Assembly: GCA_025093555.1 (NCBI GenBank)
Contig: JAIWNF010000011.1
Location: 620,001-684,000 of the forward strand
Direction of reading: 5' to 3'
DNA from: Circinella umbellata
Taxonomy: Eukaryota > Mucoromycota > Mucoromycetes > Mucorales > Lichtheimiaceae
Length of the DNA stretch: 64,000 nucleotides
Part shown: positions 12,743 through 25,934 of the stretch, piece after piece
How the letters are laid out: the number at the start of each line of letters is the position of its first letter
How positions within the stretch are numbered: the stretch's first letter is position 1
The notes under the pieces: model-generated
What the model was told of the DNA's origin: nothing
What the model saw: only the letters and a program-made list of their open reading frames with translations
Databases searched by the model: none
Position numbers and translations under genes: made by a program

Positions 12743-13689
12743 ACATCCCCTATTTCCAAATCACAACATGTGCAACTACGAAAAAAACGTCATTCGTACT
12801 CCACCATGAATGAGGAAAGGAAAGCTTTATTGTATTTATTTTATATAATATACGTATAATATGTACGAGTATTGCGATAGATACTATCATAGCGATTTAA
12901 TTTGCGATACGTACATAACTTTATTCTTTTTTCCGGGCAAAGATAATATGAAGATTACTGTACGAGACCACCTTTTTTTAAATGTAACGTTATAGGTAGC
13001 ATACACATAATAAACGATAAAAAAATAGCACTGTTCTCATATAACAATCAGACAAGTATAAAGCAAAAGACGAAAACGTAATGTTGAAAAGAAGCAAACA
13101 GAGTTAAATATCATATTAAAAATCTAATTATTGCGCGGTTCTACTGTGACTGATGACATAGGATAACAAGGGCGTAAAAACGAAGCCGTTAGCAATCAAC
13201 ATTGGCATTCATGACTTTTTCATTTGGATAATACGTAATACCTATAGCAACAACAGTAACACTACCTTTTTCGTTACTGTTTTCATACATCTTCCTCGTA
13301 ATGAATTATACTTTTACATCTGTGTATTTGTTTTATAAATCCTATTATAATATAATACTACTTAGCTATTTATCCACAGTTAAAATACAAAATGCACAGC
13401 TACAATATAGTTTGATTATACTTACCTGCTAATTCGGCAATACGTATATAGAAAATAAACACTATAGAACACAAAATTCTGAAGGTTTTATTGTAAACTT
13501 TATCCAATTTGATCTCATACTACGTATCGTGCATTAGTAAACCAAGAGATATTCAACACAACATTGAATGCTTTGAATTACAATTAACATAAACCTATTT
13601 TTAACTGAGCCTATTATTTATGATAATGTACACTATCCGTTCAAAATGTCACACCGCTCTTTTATTTTCCAGCTTATAAAAACTTGACT
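12743..13689. repeat. Spacer of inverted repeat unit 2
   Basis: Reverse complement of the unit 1 spacer (539-1483) with only scattered differences and no reading frame. Its orientation shows that unit 2 as a whole is inverted relative to unit 1. Confidence 0.8.
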
Positions 13690-14876
13690 GTAAATTATAT
13701 TTTACACTGGATATGTATTACAAAAAAAATGCGAGAATCTTCTTTTAATAAACAGGTTTACCAACTTTTGAAAATCAATTGTTTGTAATAAGATGAATTT
13801 ACTATATTGGAATGCATTGTTGTGCAGCTGTGATAACAGTTTGAAAAAAAAAAAGCTTATATTTACATTCGTATCCAATATTTGCGGATGATCACACAAT
13901 CTCAATAGGAGAAGTGTGACCTTGTTACCCATTCGGTGGATTTATTCTCGAATGCTTTTCCTTTTGAATCCCGGTAAGTCGGAAGTGGTGGGACTTGTCA
14001 AAATTAGAAAGCATACAAAAGAGAGGAGCTTGGTTTCAACAATACAATAATAAGAACTAATAAATAGGTACTGTCATAATTATCTATGCAACGATATATA
14101 TACGTATTACCAGAATACCGTTTACATTATTAACAATATTGTAGCAAATACTAGAGCGAGTCTACAATTTGAATATGGCTTTCCTTCTTTCTTAAGAGGA
14201 TGAGGGGGTCAAACTTGTTTGGTAGTGGTCCTCTCTCATTAAAAACTCAACATATGCAATTTCCGTCACATGGTTCGTTCTATGGTGCATATTCAACAAT
14301 GGATACCTAAAAAGGTGATTATTGCTGCGCATGCTCTTAAATTTTTTTTTTTGTTTATTGCTGCCCAAAAAAACTGGTAGAAAGCATTCAGCGTATTTTC
14401 CGTGTTACGATGCCACTGAAATATGTGTGGTTTCCTCAAATGGTTAATAGCCTGATGTTTGTTATATATGATGTATGTATATCTATTTCATGCAGGAAAA
14501 AAAAAACTTGAGGTTCCAGATTATCTTTTTGTTTCTGCTAAACACGCGCGTTCAATACTTCAATTTGTTTTATGAAATGGATAGCTGAATTTTAACAAAA
14601 CAAAGACTGTTATTCATAATATACGAACCACACGATATATGTAATGGTAAGTGTGAATTGCATAATGAATTACGTATTACCTTTATTCGTTTTTTTTTTC
14701 ATATAATTCTGGAAGCAAGAGACATTACCGATGGTAATAACAAACCTTGAGCCGTGCACCACTTTTAAAAAATTATCTATCACAGCTATAGTAGAATCTT
14801 TTATTAATACTAAATAAAACACATTTAAGCCATTACTATGCATTATTTTTGCGAGTCAGTGTTTCCATATCTAAAT
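13690..14876. repeat. Right arm of inverted repeat unit 2, truncated
   Basis: Pairs with 11635-12742. Bases 14231-14876 repeat the 5' flank of the PD-(D/E)XK-like gene and stop at the point equivalent to about 2646, before that gene's start codon. Retroelement sequence follows. This arm is more diverged from unit 1 in its inner half (for example around 13797-13860) than the left arm is, but its outer half matches the left arm of its own unit best. Confidence 0.85.
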
Positions 14877-15060
14877 ATGGTGCCATTAATTTATTTTATT
14901 TCAATTTTTCAATTTTAAAATCCGCTTCTTTATTTGGTGATTTGTGTTACAGTTATTACTTTTACATATAGTTGTTTTTGCGCCATCATAAAGTTGTGTT
15001 CTATCATACAACAAACTCTTAGATTATTTACGTTATTCTAAAGATGTCGTCCATCAATAA

Positions 15061-15560
15061 GATCAGAAACAACAAGAGGCATTTACAAAATTAAAACATG
15101 CTTTGCGTAATCCGCCAATTTTAAGCTTTCCTGATATGTCGAAAAGATTCTATGTTGCAACAGATGTATATAACATGGGCATATCGGCTGTTTATTACAA
15201 AGATATGCTAACAAGAAGCATTATATTTCTTTCGTGGCCAGATACTTGACTAAATCAGAGAGAAACTATATAATCACAAAGAAGTAATAATTGCTTACAA
15301 TTGTCTCTGCCTTAAAAAAGTTTCATCATTACTTACATCTGGGAAAACACATTTATTTTATATACAGGCCACAAGGTACTTTTCTATTTACCCAGACAAA
15401 ACAACTCAATGCTCATCAATTGGTACTTTACGTTATTCGATTATAACTTTGATGTTATACACATCCCTGGTTTCCAAACGGACTACCCGACAGTTTATCC
15501 AGAATTTTCCATGCTATGGGAATTTCTTCGGGAGGAAGTGATGCTATCCATAATAGGAAT
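15061..15560 (+). pseudogene. Reverse transcriptase/RNase H remnant (Ty3/Gypsy)
   Basis: The frame from 15061 reads like the RT-RNase H junction: FTKLKHALRNPPILSFPD, then FYVATDVYNMGISAVYY, the usual TD-x3-G-x-AV pattern. After a frameshift near 15210 it continues as ARYLTKSERNYIITKK and is broken by stops near 15290. Further on, pieces resembling the RNase H end (HQLV, then YNFDVIHIPGFQTDYP) appear in shifted frames. Protease and the polymerase active-site region are not visible upstream. Confidence 0.65.
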
Positions 15561-15639
15561 AATAAAACAGATAAATGGAATAGAGCTATATCAATAGAAG
15601 GAATAGTCTGGTGTTACGAGAAGAAGAAGAAAGTAAGGA

Positions 15640-16440
15640 ACTATTAAAGAAAGTGATTTCACATCTGTATTAAAACACTTCGGTGCCAATGAAAATTTAA
15701 AGATCTTAAACATTCATTAATGGGTTATATAGTCCAAACATGAAGCAAGAAGCTGTAGATTTAGTAATATCATGGAAAGAGTGTCAAAAATTTAATATCG
15801 CAAAGAAAGAATACCATCCACTACAAAGTATAAAAGCAAACTTTCCTGGAGAACATTGGAGATTAGATTTGACAACTTATGATAGAGCAGATCGGAGGGT
15901 GGGGGTGGAAACGGTGTTTATTAGTTATGGTAGATATATGTTGCACACGCCTTTACACCTACCTTTAGGCTATTATTACCAGATGAGAAAGCAGAAACTA
16001 TTGTTAATGAGAGCTTTAGCACAGATCTTATGTAATTTTGCTTTGCCTAAAAGAATTAAATCGGATAATGGTACGGAATTTGTAAATGATCTTATGAAAA
16101 TATTCGTAAGACACTCTAATTTTGAACATCATAGATTGGTAACCCTCTATTTTCTGGCTGCCAACGAATGGGACTTCAGAGAAATGGGTGCATAAAGCAA
16201 CTATAACTATAAAGAAGATAATTAGAGGTGTATCTTAGATTGGGACACATATGTATCTGTTGTACAACTGGTAATTAACGCCAACGTTTCATCTACTAGA
16301 TATGGTGCACCACCGTTTACGTTAATGGTTGTTCGAAAATTGGTCGACTTTGAGAATTACAGAGAGTATCCTGGTGTCAAACATGTCAGTGGAGAAGAAT
16401 TTCAGAAAAGAATAAATTACATGAAACATACTGCATTTTC
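15640..16440 (+). pseudogene. Integrase remnant (Ty3/Gypsy)
   Basis: An open piece (15740-16195) reads as the end of the zinc-binding region (KECQKF, with the first Cys of the pair missing), the linker YHPLQSI, the first catalytic Asp in WRLDLTTY, and the second in IKSDNGTEFVND. The third acidic residue, in TNGTSEKWV, is only reached in another frame, after a shift near 16150. Beyond it, DWDTYVSVVQLVINANVSST and APPFTL match the integrase C-terminal end. The shift and the lost Cys argue against activity. Confidence 0.7.
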
Positions 16441-16620
16441 AATCGTTGCACGAATAGATGCTGTACGTATGTGAAATTCCAGACATTTTTGCAAGACAGG
16501 CATAATAACGTTATGTACTGTAGATATCCATATTATTGAATTTAGCGACGATTTTTATTGCTAGAGGAATATAAAAAAGCAAAAAAAATTAAACGGTAAC
16601 TATCGCATATGTATAGGATT

Positions 16621-17934
16621 TTGATGTTCACATCGTTGAGATTTATGCATGTTTTCTACTTTTGTATATACGATTCACTGTACCATATATGGCAACGGAC
16701 AGGGTTCGGCCGAAATCAAACAACGTGAGAAATCTCATGTTTCTGTCCCTGGATGGGTTTTGTAATACGCTCAGAAAAGTAAAAAAAAAATAAAAAAAAA
16801 AAGAATTAGACAGACAAGAGAAGGGATTCTAATTCAATATACATTCATATTTGCATTTGTAGTACGTATAATTTACTTTGTTATCTATCAGATATAAGGA
16901 GTTAATAGCTATTATTCAAGTAATTGAATTATTGATCTAGATATTTCTGGTAAAAAAATAAAAAAAAATCATATGCTTATCTTGGGTAATAGCTGTTTCT
17001 TTAGCAAAAAGAGCAAGTAAAAAGGGAGAAAAAAAAAAGAGAGAGGAATGGCACCATGAACATTTAATAGTTCGGGTGAAAATTGAATCTTTTCCGGATG
17101 ATTATTCGGCTAGACATTGTATAGTAGGACAAATTATTTATTAGTCCATAGCTCTGGGTAATCGTAATTATTGCTAGCTTTGTTATTAGAGTTCACACGT
17201 GAAAGGCGAAGATCCACTAAAATGAATAAATATTTTTTCAAAAAGAAAACTTTCAGAATATAATAAATCATAAAAAAGTAAGATTAATATTATTCAAAAC
17301 AATTCTATTCAAGAAAAGAGTTTTATGGTATATGTTCATGATTAAATAAGAGTATTTCATGCGCTTAAAGAAATTAGATATAACACTCTTATATTTCGTC
17401 TACGTAAAGTTGGGGGAACATGATCTTTGTGCAACAATAATCGTGTGGAGTAGTTACACATTACGATTGATTACATGTCATTTTATTTTTCCTGGCACAT
17501 ATCTTTCCCGTTAGGATTAAACTTTTGATTCCTGAGATTTTTTTTTTACTTCTAGCCAGAGCATTTGAGCTTTCTATTCCTTTCTCCCATATAAAATCGT
17601 ACAGCCACATTATATTCCATTCCACATGACATTAAATAATAATAATTCTGAAGCTGTGGGAATAGGCTATTTGATTTTTGTTTTTTGTTATTTGAATATT
17701 TGTATATGTGTTTTTTTATGTTGCACCAAGATATATAATCATTTATTAACCTTTCAAGGAAGCAAAACATCATTCATGGGTATAGATCAAGTACCATTTT
17801 AAAAAATTTATAAATTCTTCATTCCGCAATTTTTTTTCCAGACTCCACAACTCTTCTCTTTTTTAATTACTATTTTTTTCTTAAAAAAAATATCTCTATT
17901 TCTTCCTTTCCTCTAAAGAAATCTTGAAACAAAT
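16621..17934. other. Intergenic, includes compact stem-loop motif and P450 upstream region
   Basis: No gene is supported here. At 16697-16748 a 6-bp helix (ggacag with ctgtcc) encloses a 10-base palindrome (ttcggccgaa) and a second hairpin (16722-16741). From about 17800 the sequence becomes T-rich before the P450 start codon, as is common for fungal promoters. Confidence 0.5.
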
Positions 17935-20370
17935 ATGAGCACTGAAACTTTATCATCTTTACAAACACTTGGACTTGCCGGTGCTGCAGCGGTCGCAGCA
18001 CTTGCTGTAAAATACAATGATCGAGCTATATTTGATGAACATAGACCAGGCATTGCCTATCGAAAAGGTTATCCTCTTGTTGGTGGATTACCCATTCTTC
18101 TCAAAAATCGTTCCAATATTCATGACTTTCTCACCCAAAATTTCGAGGAATTGGATGCGATGACAACGTGAGTACATAGCAAGATAAACAAAAAAAAAAG
18201 AGAGAGAGCTAAGTGGTGACGTGGAAAGGAAATAATAGTACGGACAACAGTCTGACAACTTTTTTTTTCTTGCGCTGATCTTTGGTTTTTTTCCCCATCT
18301 AATCACTTTGTATCATCGGTTGTTTTATTTTTATTTTGTGCAGTACAATGTCAAATATTGGTCTTGGAAGAAGAATTAGTACTATTGACCCTGCAAATAT
18401 CGAGCATATTTTAAAAAGTATGTTAGATTATATTAAAATCTATTTTTTAACGCATTAATATATATATATATATATATATAGTAACACGATTAATCTGATG
18501 ACCATAAATATATATTATAAATAGACAATTTTGAAAACTATGCCAAAGGTCCTCAATTTCAAGAAGCATTTAATGATCTATTTGGACATGGTATTTTCAA
18601 TGCTAATGGGGCTAATTGGAAATATCAACGAAAAGCAGCAAGCCTTATCTTCAATGTGAAGAACTTTAGAGATGAGTTTACTCGAGTTTTTGTTAAAGAG
18701 ATCGAATATGCCAGCAAAAACATTTTTGATAAAGCAGCCAGTAATCGAACGGCTGTTGATTTCCATGACATTATGTTCAAGTTCACATTGGATTCATTTG
18801 TTCTGTAAGCCATTCAAGCTCTTTTCTTTAACACTTGTTGGAAAGAAAAAAATCTGTAATGCAACTTTAAAAAATTGAAATTACAATACTAATTCTCTAT
18901 ATATTGGGGTCAACGTGCGTAACACATGCATATATATTTATATATTTGTCTCTTTTTTAATAGATTAGGTTTTGGTGTCGAAATTAACGGACTTAAGACC
19001 AACAAAAAGGTCCCATTTGCAGAGTCTTTTGATGCAATTCAATTCAATTCTTCTTGGCGTTTAGTATTCCCACTCTGGAAGTTAGCTGAAGCTGTCAAAC
19101 CAATTCTATTCCCTTGGCAAACAAGTGTCAAGGATCATATCAAGGTTGTTGATGGATTTGCATACGATGTTATTGCCAAGCGTAAGCGAGAATTGGCAGA
19201 AGGTCAAAAATTCAAAGATTTATTATCTCGTTTTATGTCTACACATGATGAAAATGGTGAACTTTTGGATGATGTTTCGTTGCGAGATGTTATTCTCAAC
19301 TTTATTGTAGCAGGTAACAACACATAGCGGTAGCACAATGTAAAGAGAAAGAAAGAAAGCTGAAAAGAAATAACAATAATTCTTACTACTATATATCATT
19401 GCTATAACTATAAATATTTCATAATTAATATTATAATAGGTAGAGATACTACTGCAGTTGCACTATCTTGGACTTTCTATAACTTAATGCTTCATCCTAG
19501 AATTGAAAAGAAACTTGTTGAAGAAATCCAAGCAAATATTACTGATGACATTATTAACGACCCTATTGCTCTCTATGATGTCATCAAAAATATGACTTAT
19601 GCGCACGCAGTGTAAGTTTCAATATAGACTGAAAATCTTTGAATATAGATGATATAATTCTGAATTCTTTATAATATCTATTTGATACGTGATATTTGTA
19701 TATGTATAGATTCTATGAAGTTTTACGTCTACATCCATCTGTTCCAAGCAATCTCAAATATGCGTTGAATGACGATGTTTGGCCTGATGGTGAGATTTCA
19801 TTTCTTTTCTGGTCTTTATATACAATATGAATAGTTTACTAATAGTTTACACACTTAGGCACTCATATTCAAAAAGGTGATTATGTTACTTGGTCAGTCT
19901 ATGGATTAGGAAGATCAACAAAGGCTTGGGGAGCTGATGCCAAACAATTTAGACCCGAGAGATGGATACAAAACGGTGAATTAAGACGTGAATCTCAAGG
20001 TAATTATTGACTTTGTGACAAATCCTTTTCTTTCTATTTCTTTATTTTAACTTTTTTGCGCCATTTTTATTATCAATCAATAATTATTTAGGTCAATGGC
20101 CTGCGTTCCATGCCGGTCCACGTGTCTGTAAGTTTTATATAAACGTAAACAATATAAATAAATTCAATGAATGTTTAACTAATACATCTATATATAAATA
20201 TATATTTAGGTCTTGGACAACAACTTGCTACCCTCGAATCGCTAGTTGCTATTGCTACATTATTAAAACAATATAAATTTTCCCTTGTACCTGAACAAGA
20301 AATCACTTACATTCCCACAGTGACAATTCCAATGGCAAATGGTATGAATGTTTTCGTTGAACGACGTTAA
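17935..20370 (+). CDS. Cytochrome P450 monooxygenase
   Basis: Nine exons: 17935-18167, 18344-18417, 18525-18804, 18964-19313, 19440-19611, 19710-19789, 19859-19999, 20092-20127, 20210-20370, giving 508 aa. A hydrophobic N-terminal segment (about residues 10-26) suggests ER anchoring. P450 landmarks appear in order: C-helix WKYQRK, I-helix AGRDTTA (about 312, split by an intron), K-helix FYEVLRLHP (ExxR, about 370), the RPERW loop, and the heme loop FHAGPRVCLGQ with Cys456 as thiolate ligand (its codon is split by an intron). Such enzymes insert oxygen into lipids or xenobiotics using a reductase partner. The DDVWPDGT and AGRDTTA style resembles Mucoromycota CYP509 and fatty-acid hydroxylase families, but subfamily and substrate cannot be fixed here. 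All exons are in frame, so it looks functional. Confidence 0.93.
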
Positions 20371-20816
20371 AGTAGTAATACGTAATAATGATAGTGTCCT
20401 ATCATGAATTTAGCTGTTTATAATAACTTGTATAATTATTCTTAACCATTCATATTTTTTTTTCAAATAACAATTATCATTCATACAAGCATGTAAAGCA
20501 ATTAATATTATTTTGTTCGAATATCTTTTCTGTAAACTTGGTTTTTTTTTTCGATATCAGTGTCTTTTTCTATTCATAATTGTGAATGTACCAACTAAAA
20601 TGAATTACCAACAATCCATAGAAAACAGAAATATGACTCTGTTCAAACATAGATATTCTTCATTCAGAAATTATATTATATTATATATATATATATATAT
20701 GTATGTATGAACGAAAAATACAACAACACTCTAATGCCACTCCTGCTTAAACAACAATTCTCAGTTTATCGTCCAGTAAATACATTATTACGTAAAAAGA
20801 AAATCATTTGGTATTT
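20371..20816. other. Convergent 3' intergenic region
   Basis: AT-rich spacer between the ends of the P450 gene (+) and the farnesyltransferase gene (-), with a short (TA)n run near 20680-20700. It probably holds both 3' UTRs and poly(A) sites. No gene is seen. Confidence 0.5.
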
Positions 20817-22284
20817 TTATGCTACTAATTGTGCTTTTCTGTATACCCAATAATTTCGTCGAATGACATCATAGCTTGTAGCAAGATCATCACATAACTA
20901 AAAAAAAATATAGTTTAATCATTGAATTAGAACAAACAAACAAACAAAACTTTTTTGGCTGGAATAAAACAAAAAAGTGTTTGAATTTACCTGTAAAGCT
21001 TGAGGATCGATAGGTTCAGAGTTATTCTTTGCATTTTGTTCAAATACATCAATTAATGTAGAATATAAATGAGGAGAATGAATTTCTTTTTCTTGTAATT
21101 CATTTAAGAATGATTCAATTTGATTAAGTGGTTCTTGAGATGCTTCGAGTAATCTAATAATTATCCTTTTTTCAGTTAAAAAGGTAAACACATCAAATAA
21201 ATAAATGTAACAGAAAAACAAAATTACCCATGAAGATAAGTCCATCCACTTGAATTATTTGGTGCTTGTTGTATTTTCTTCTTTGCAAAACTAAACATTA
21301 TATAATTTTATTGTTTTTTTAATCCTTTGTAACTTTCATTCTTATTATGTATTTACTTACTCAATTTCATTCTTAATATCTTCTTGTGATGCTCCTTGTG
21401 GTCGATTAAATAATACAAAATGACGATGATTCCATGCAGAGTTATTTCGGATATCAAATACGAGTAGATCATCGGTATATTGAAATTCTTGATCCCATAG
21501 ATTAAATCGCGATACTACCCATTGTCTACATATATCATGACATTGTATTTCTTTAATATTACATCATAGTTTATCTATCCTATTTTATTCATACCTATAA
21601 GACCATGCATGATAATTTTTAGAATCTTCATCCAAAATTGCATCAATAAAATCCAATTCTTTAGTTCCATCATCTAATCTATCTACGATTACTTGTCGAT
21701 GATGCCTATATTATTATTATTATTATTATTGTTTAATAGGTTTATAAATAATCTTTCATCATATATGAATATTATATTTACTTACCATACTTGATAATTT
21801 TTAGCTTGTTCACTTGCTACTTCATCAATATATTTGATTTCTTCATTTAAGTCTGCATTGATACTAAACAAAACTTCTTGACGATATTGCCTATAATAAT
21901 TTTTTCCAAATTAACATCTTGTTTATCCATGCAGACATGTTTTCTTTTCTCTCTATCTTACTTATTTTTTTTTTATAAAATTTACCATACTGTATAATGA
22001 GCAGGATTCATATCAATAATATCTGCTAAAAGATCCAATACACGTTGTGACTTTTCTTCTGTTCGACTTACAGCTCGAAAATAGTCCATGGCATCTCTGT
22101 CTTTTATTATATTATTATACCATGTTAATTATAGTTTAGTAGTCATTTCAACGCATCACAAAAGTAAAATATTCTTACAATCAGATGAATAAGCAATTGG
22201 AACAAGTGGATTAGGTCCATCGTCCTGAGCAACAGGTACTACATCGTTCCATTCGGGACGTTGACTATAGGGTAAGTTGGACAT
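20817..22284 (-). CDS. RAM2: Protein farnesyltransferase/geranylgeranyltransferase-I alpha subunit
   Basis: Eight exons on the reverse strand (22284-22179, 22100-21986, 21890-21786, 21705-21595, 21525-21361, 21290-21228, 21153-20991, 20897-20817) give 302 aa. The protein is made of PPTA repeats, each with a central Trp and following Arg: [43 protein letters not shown], then NYWVYRKA at the end. These helical pairs are the hallmark of the alpha subunit, which pairs with a beta subunit to attach farnesyl or geranylgeranyl groups to CaaX cysteines of Ras- and Rho-type GTPases in the cytosol. Length is slightly under yeast Ram2. Its substrate lipid comes from the mevalonate pathway, one enzyme of which (ERG19) is also in this window, though linkage is probably chance. 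Confidence 0.93.
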
Positions 22285-23203
22285 GTTTTGGTAACTTTTG
22301 TTACAAAAAGGAAAGAAAGTTTATTCGGAGTTCAACAAGTACTTGCTTTGAACGCGTAAAATAAAGAAACTCAATTTATTTTTTTCACTTTGCTTTTTCA
22401 TCTTTTTGTCTTTTATTTTTGGAAAATTCAAAAAGGTTCAAAAAAGTTTAATGTTCACAATGATGACAACCATCCTTGTACTCAGAGTGGAGGAGGTGCT
22501 TTTATTTTTCTTTTTTTTTATTTTCTTTTTTTTGAATTCTCTTTCGAGAGAAGGAAGAGAGAGAGAGAAGAAGAAGAAAGGAAAACAAAAAGTAGTTTGC
22601 TTCTGCGAGGCAGAAAACCTTTTTGGCCCGATGGACATTTATGTTCGTCATTTTTTTCTGAGTGAACTTAAACTTTTTTTTTGAATTTCAAATAGCAACA
22701 TTAATAATAAGTCAACGAATAGAAATAAAAGAAATATATATTTAATGTTTTTTTTTGACAATTAAAGAGAAATATTTTGAGTGTGTTGAGGGAATAATAA
22801 TGTACACCAAAAGTACAAACAAGTAAGTATATGTATATGTTTGTGCGTGTGTGTGTGTGTGTGTTTTCTTAAAAAGAAGAAAAAAAAAGGAAGCCATATT
22901 CACAAACTAAAAAAGAGAAAGAAAAAGAAAATTACCACTTATTAAAGCAGTATTATAAACTGGGTCGAAAGGAAAAAAATTTAGATACAATATAAAAAAG
23001 AAAAGAAGAGAAAAGAAAGTTTGTTTAAAGAAAAAGAAAATAACAAAACAAAGCAGAATTTTTCATGGGAATCAAAACGCAAACAAATGATGATACAAAG
23101 ATGTAAAAGAAGAAGAATAAAGAAAAATGGATTGGTATATACTTAAGAGATATATTATATGTGTGTGTGAGTGCATGTGTAAAAGAAAAATGATGTGGAA
23201 ATA
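22285..23203. other. Upstream region of RAM2 and 3' region of the forkhead gene
   Basis: Very A/T-rich with long purine and pyrimidine tracts and a GT dinucleotide run at about 22841-22864. Open frames here are homopolymer artefacts (Phe, Lys, Glu runs). Presumably it holds the RAM2 promoter and the forkhead 3' UTR. Confidence 0.5.

Positions 23204-25934
<2,731 letters not shown>

Larger units (their letters stand above)
14877..16620 (+). mobile_element. Decayed Ty3/Gypsy retroelement
   Basis: Remnants of a reverse transcriptase/RNase H region are followed by an integrase in the order typical of Ty3/Gypsy elements. No long terminal repeats were recognised, so the ends are uncertain. The left end is placed where the inverted-repeat arm stops (14876). 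The right end may be near 17057, where a 10-base sequence (atggcaccat) is the inverse of one at 14877-14886. Frameshifts and stops throughout make it inactive. Confidence 0.7.

Noticed and set aside
16697..16748. Hammerhead-type ribozyme
   Set aside because: A cgaaa box sits beside stems, but the required ctgatga core strand is absent.
22390..22684. Overlapping 90-aa reading frames upstream of RAM2
   Set aside because: Built from poly-T and GA-rich tracts (Phe, Lys, Glu runs).
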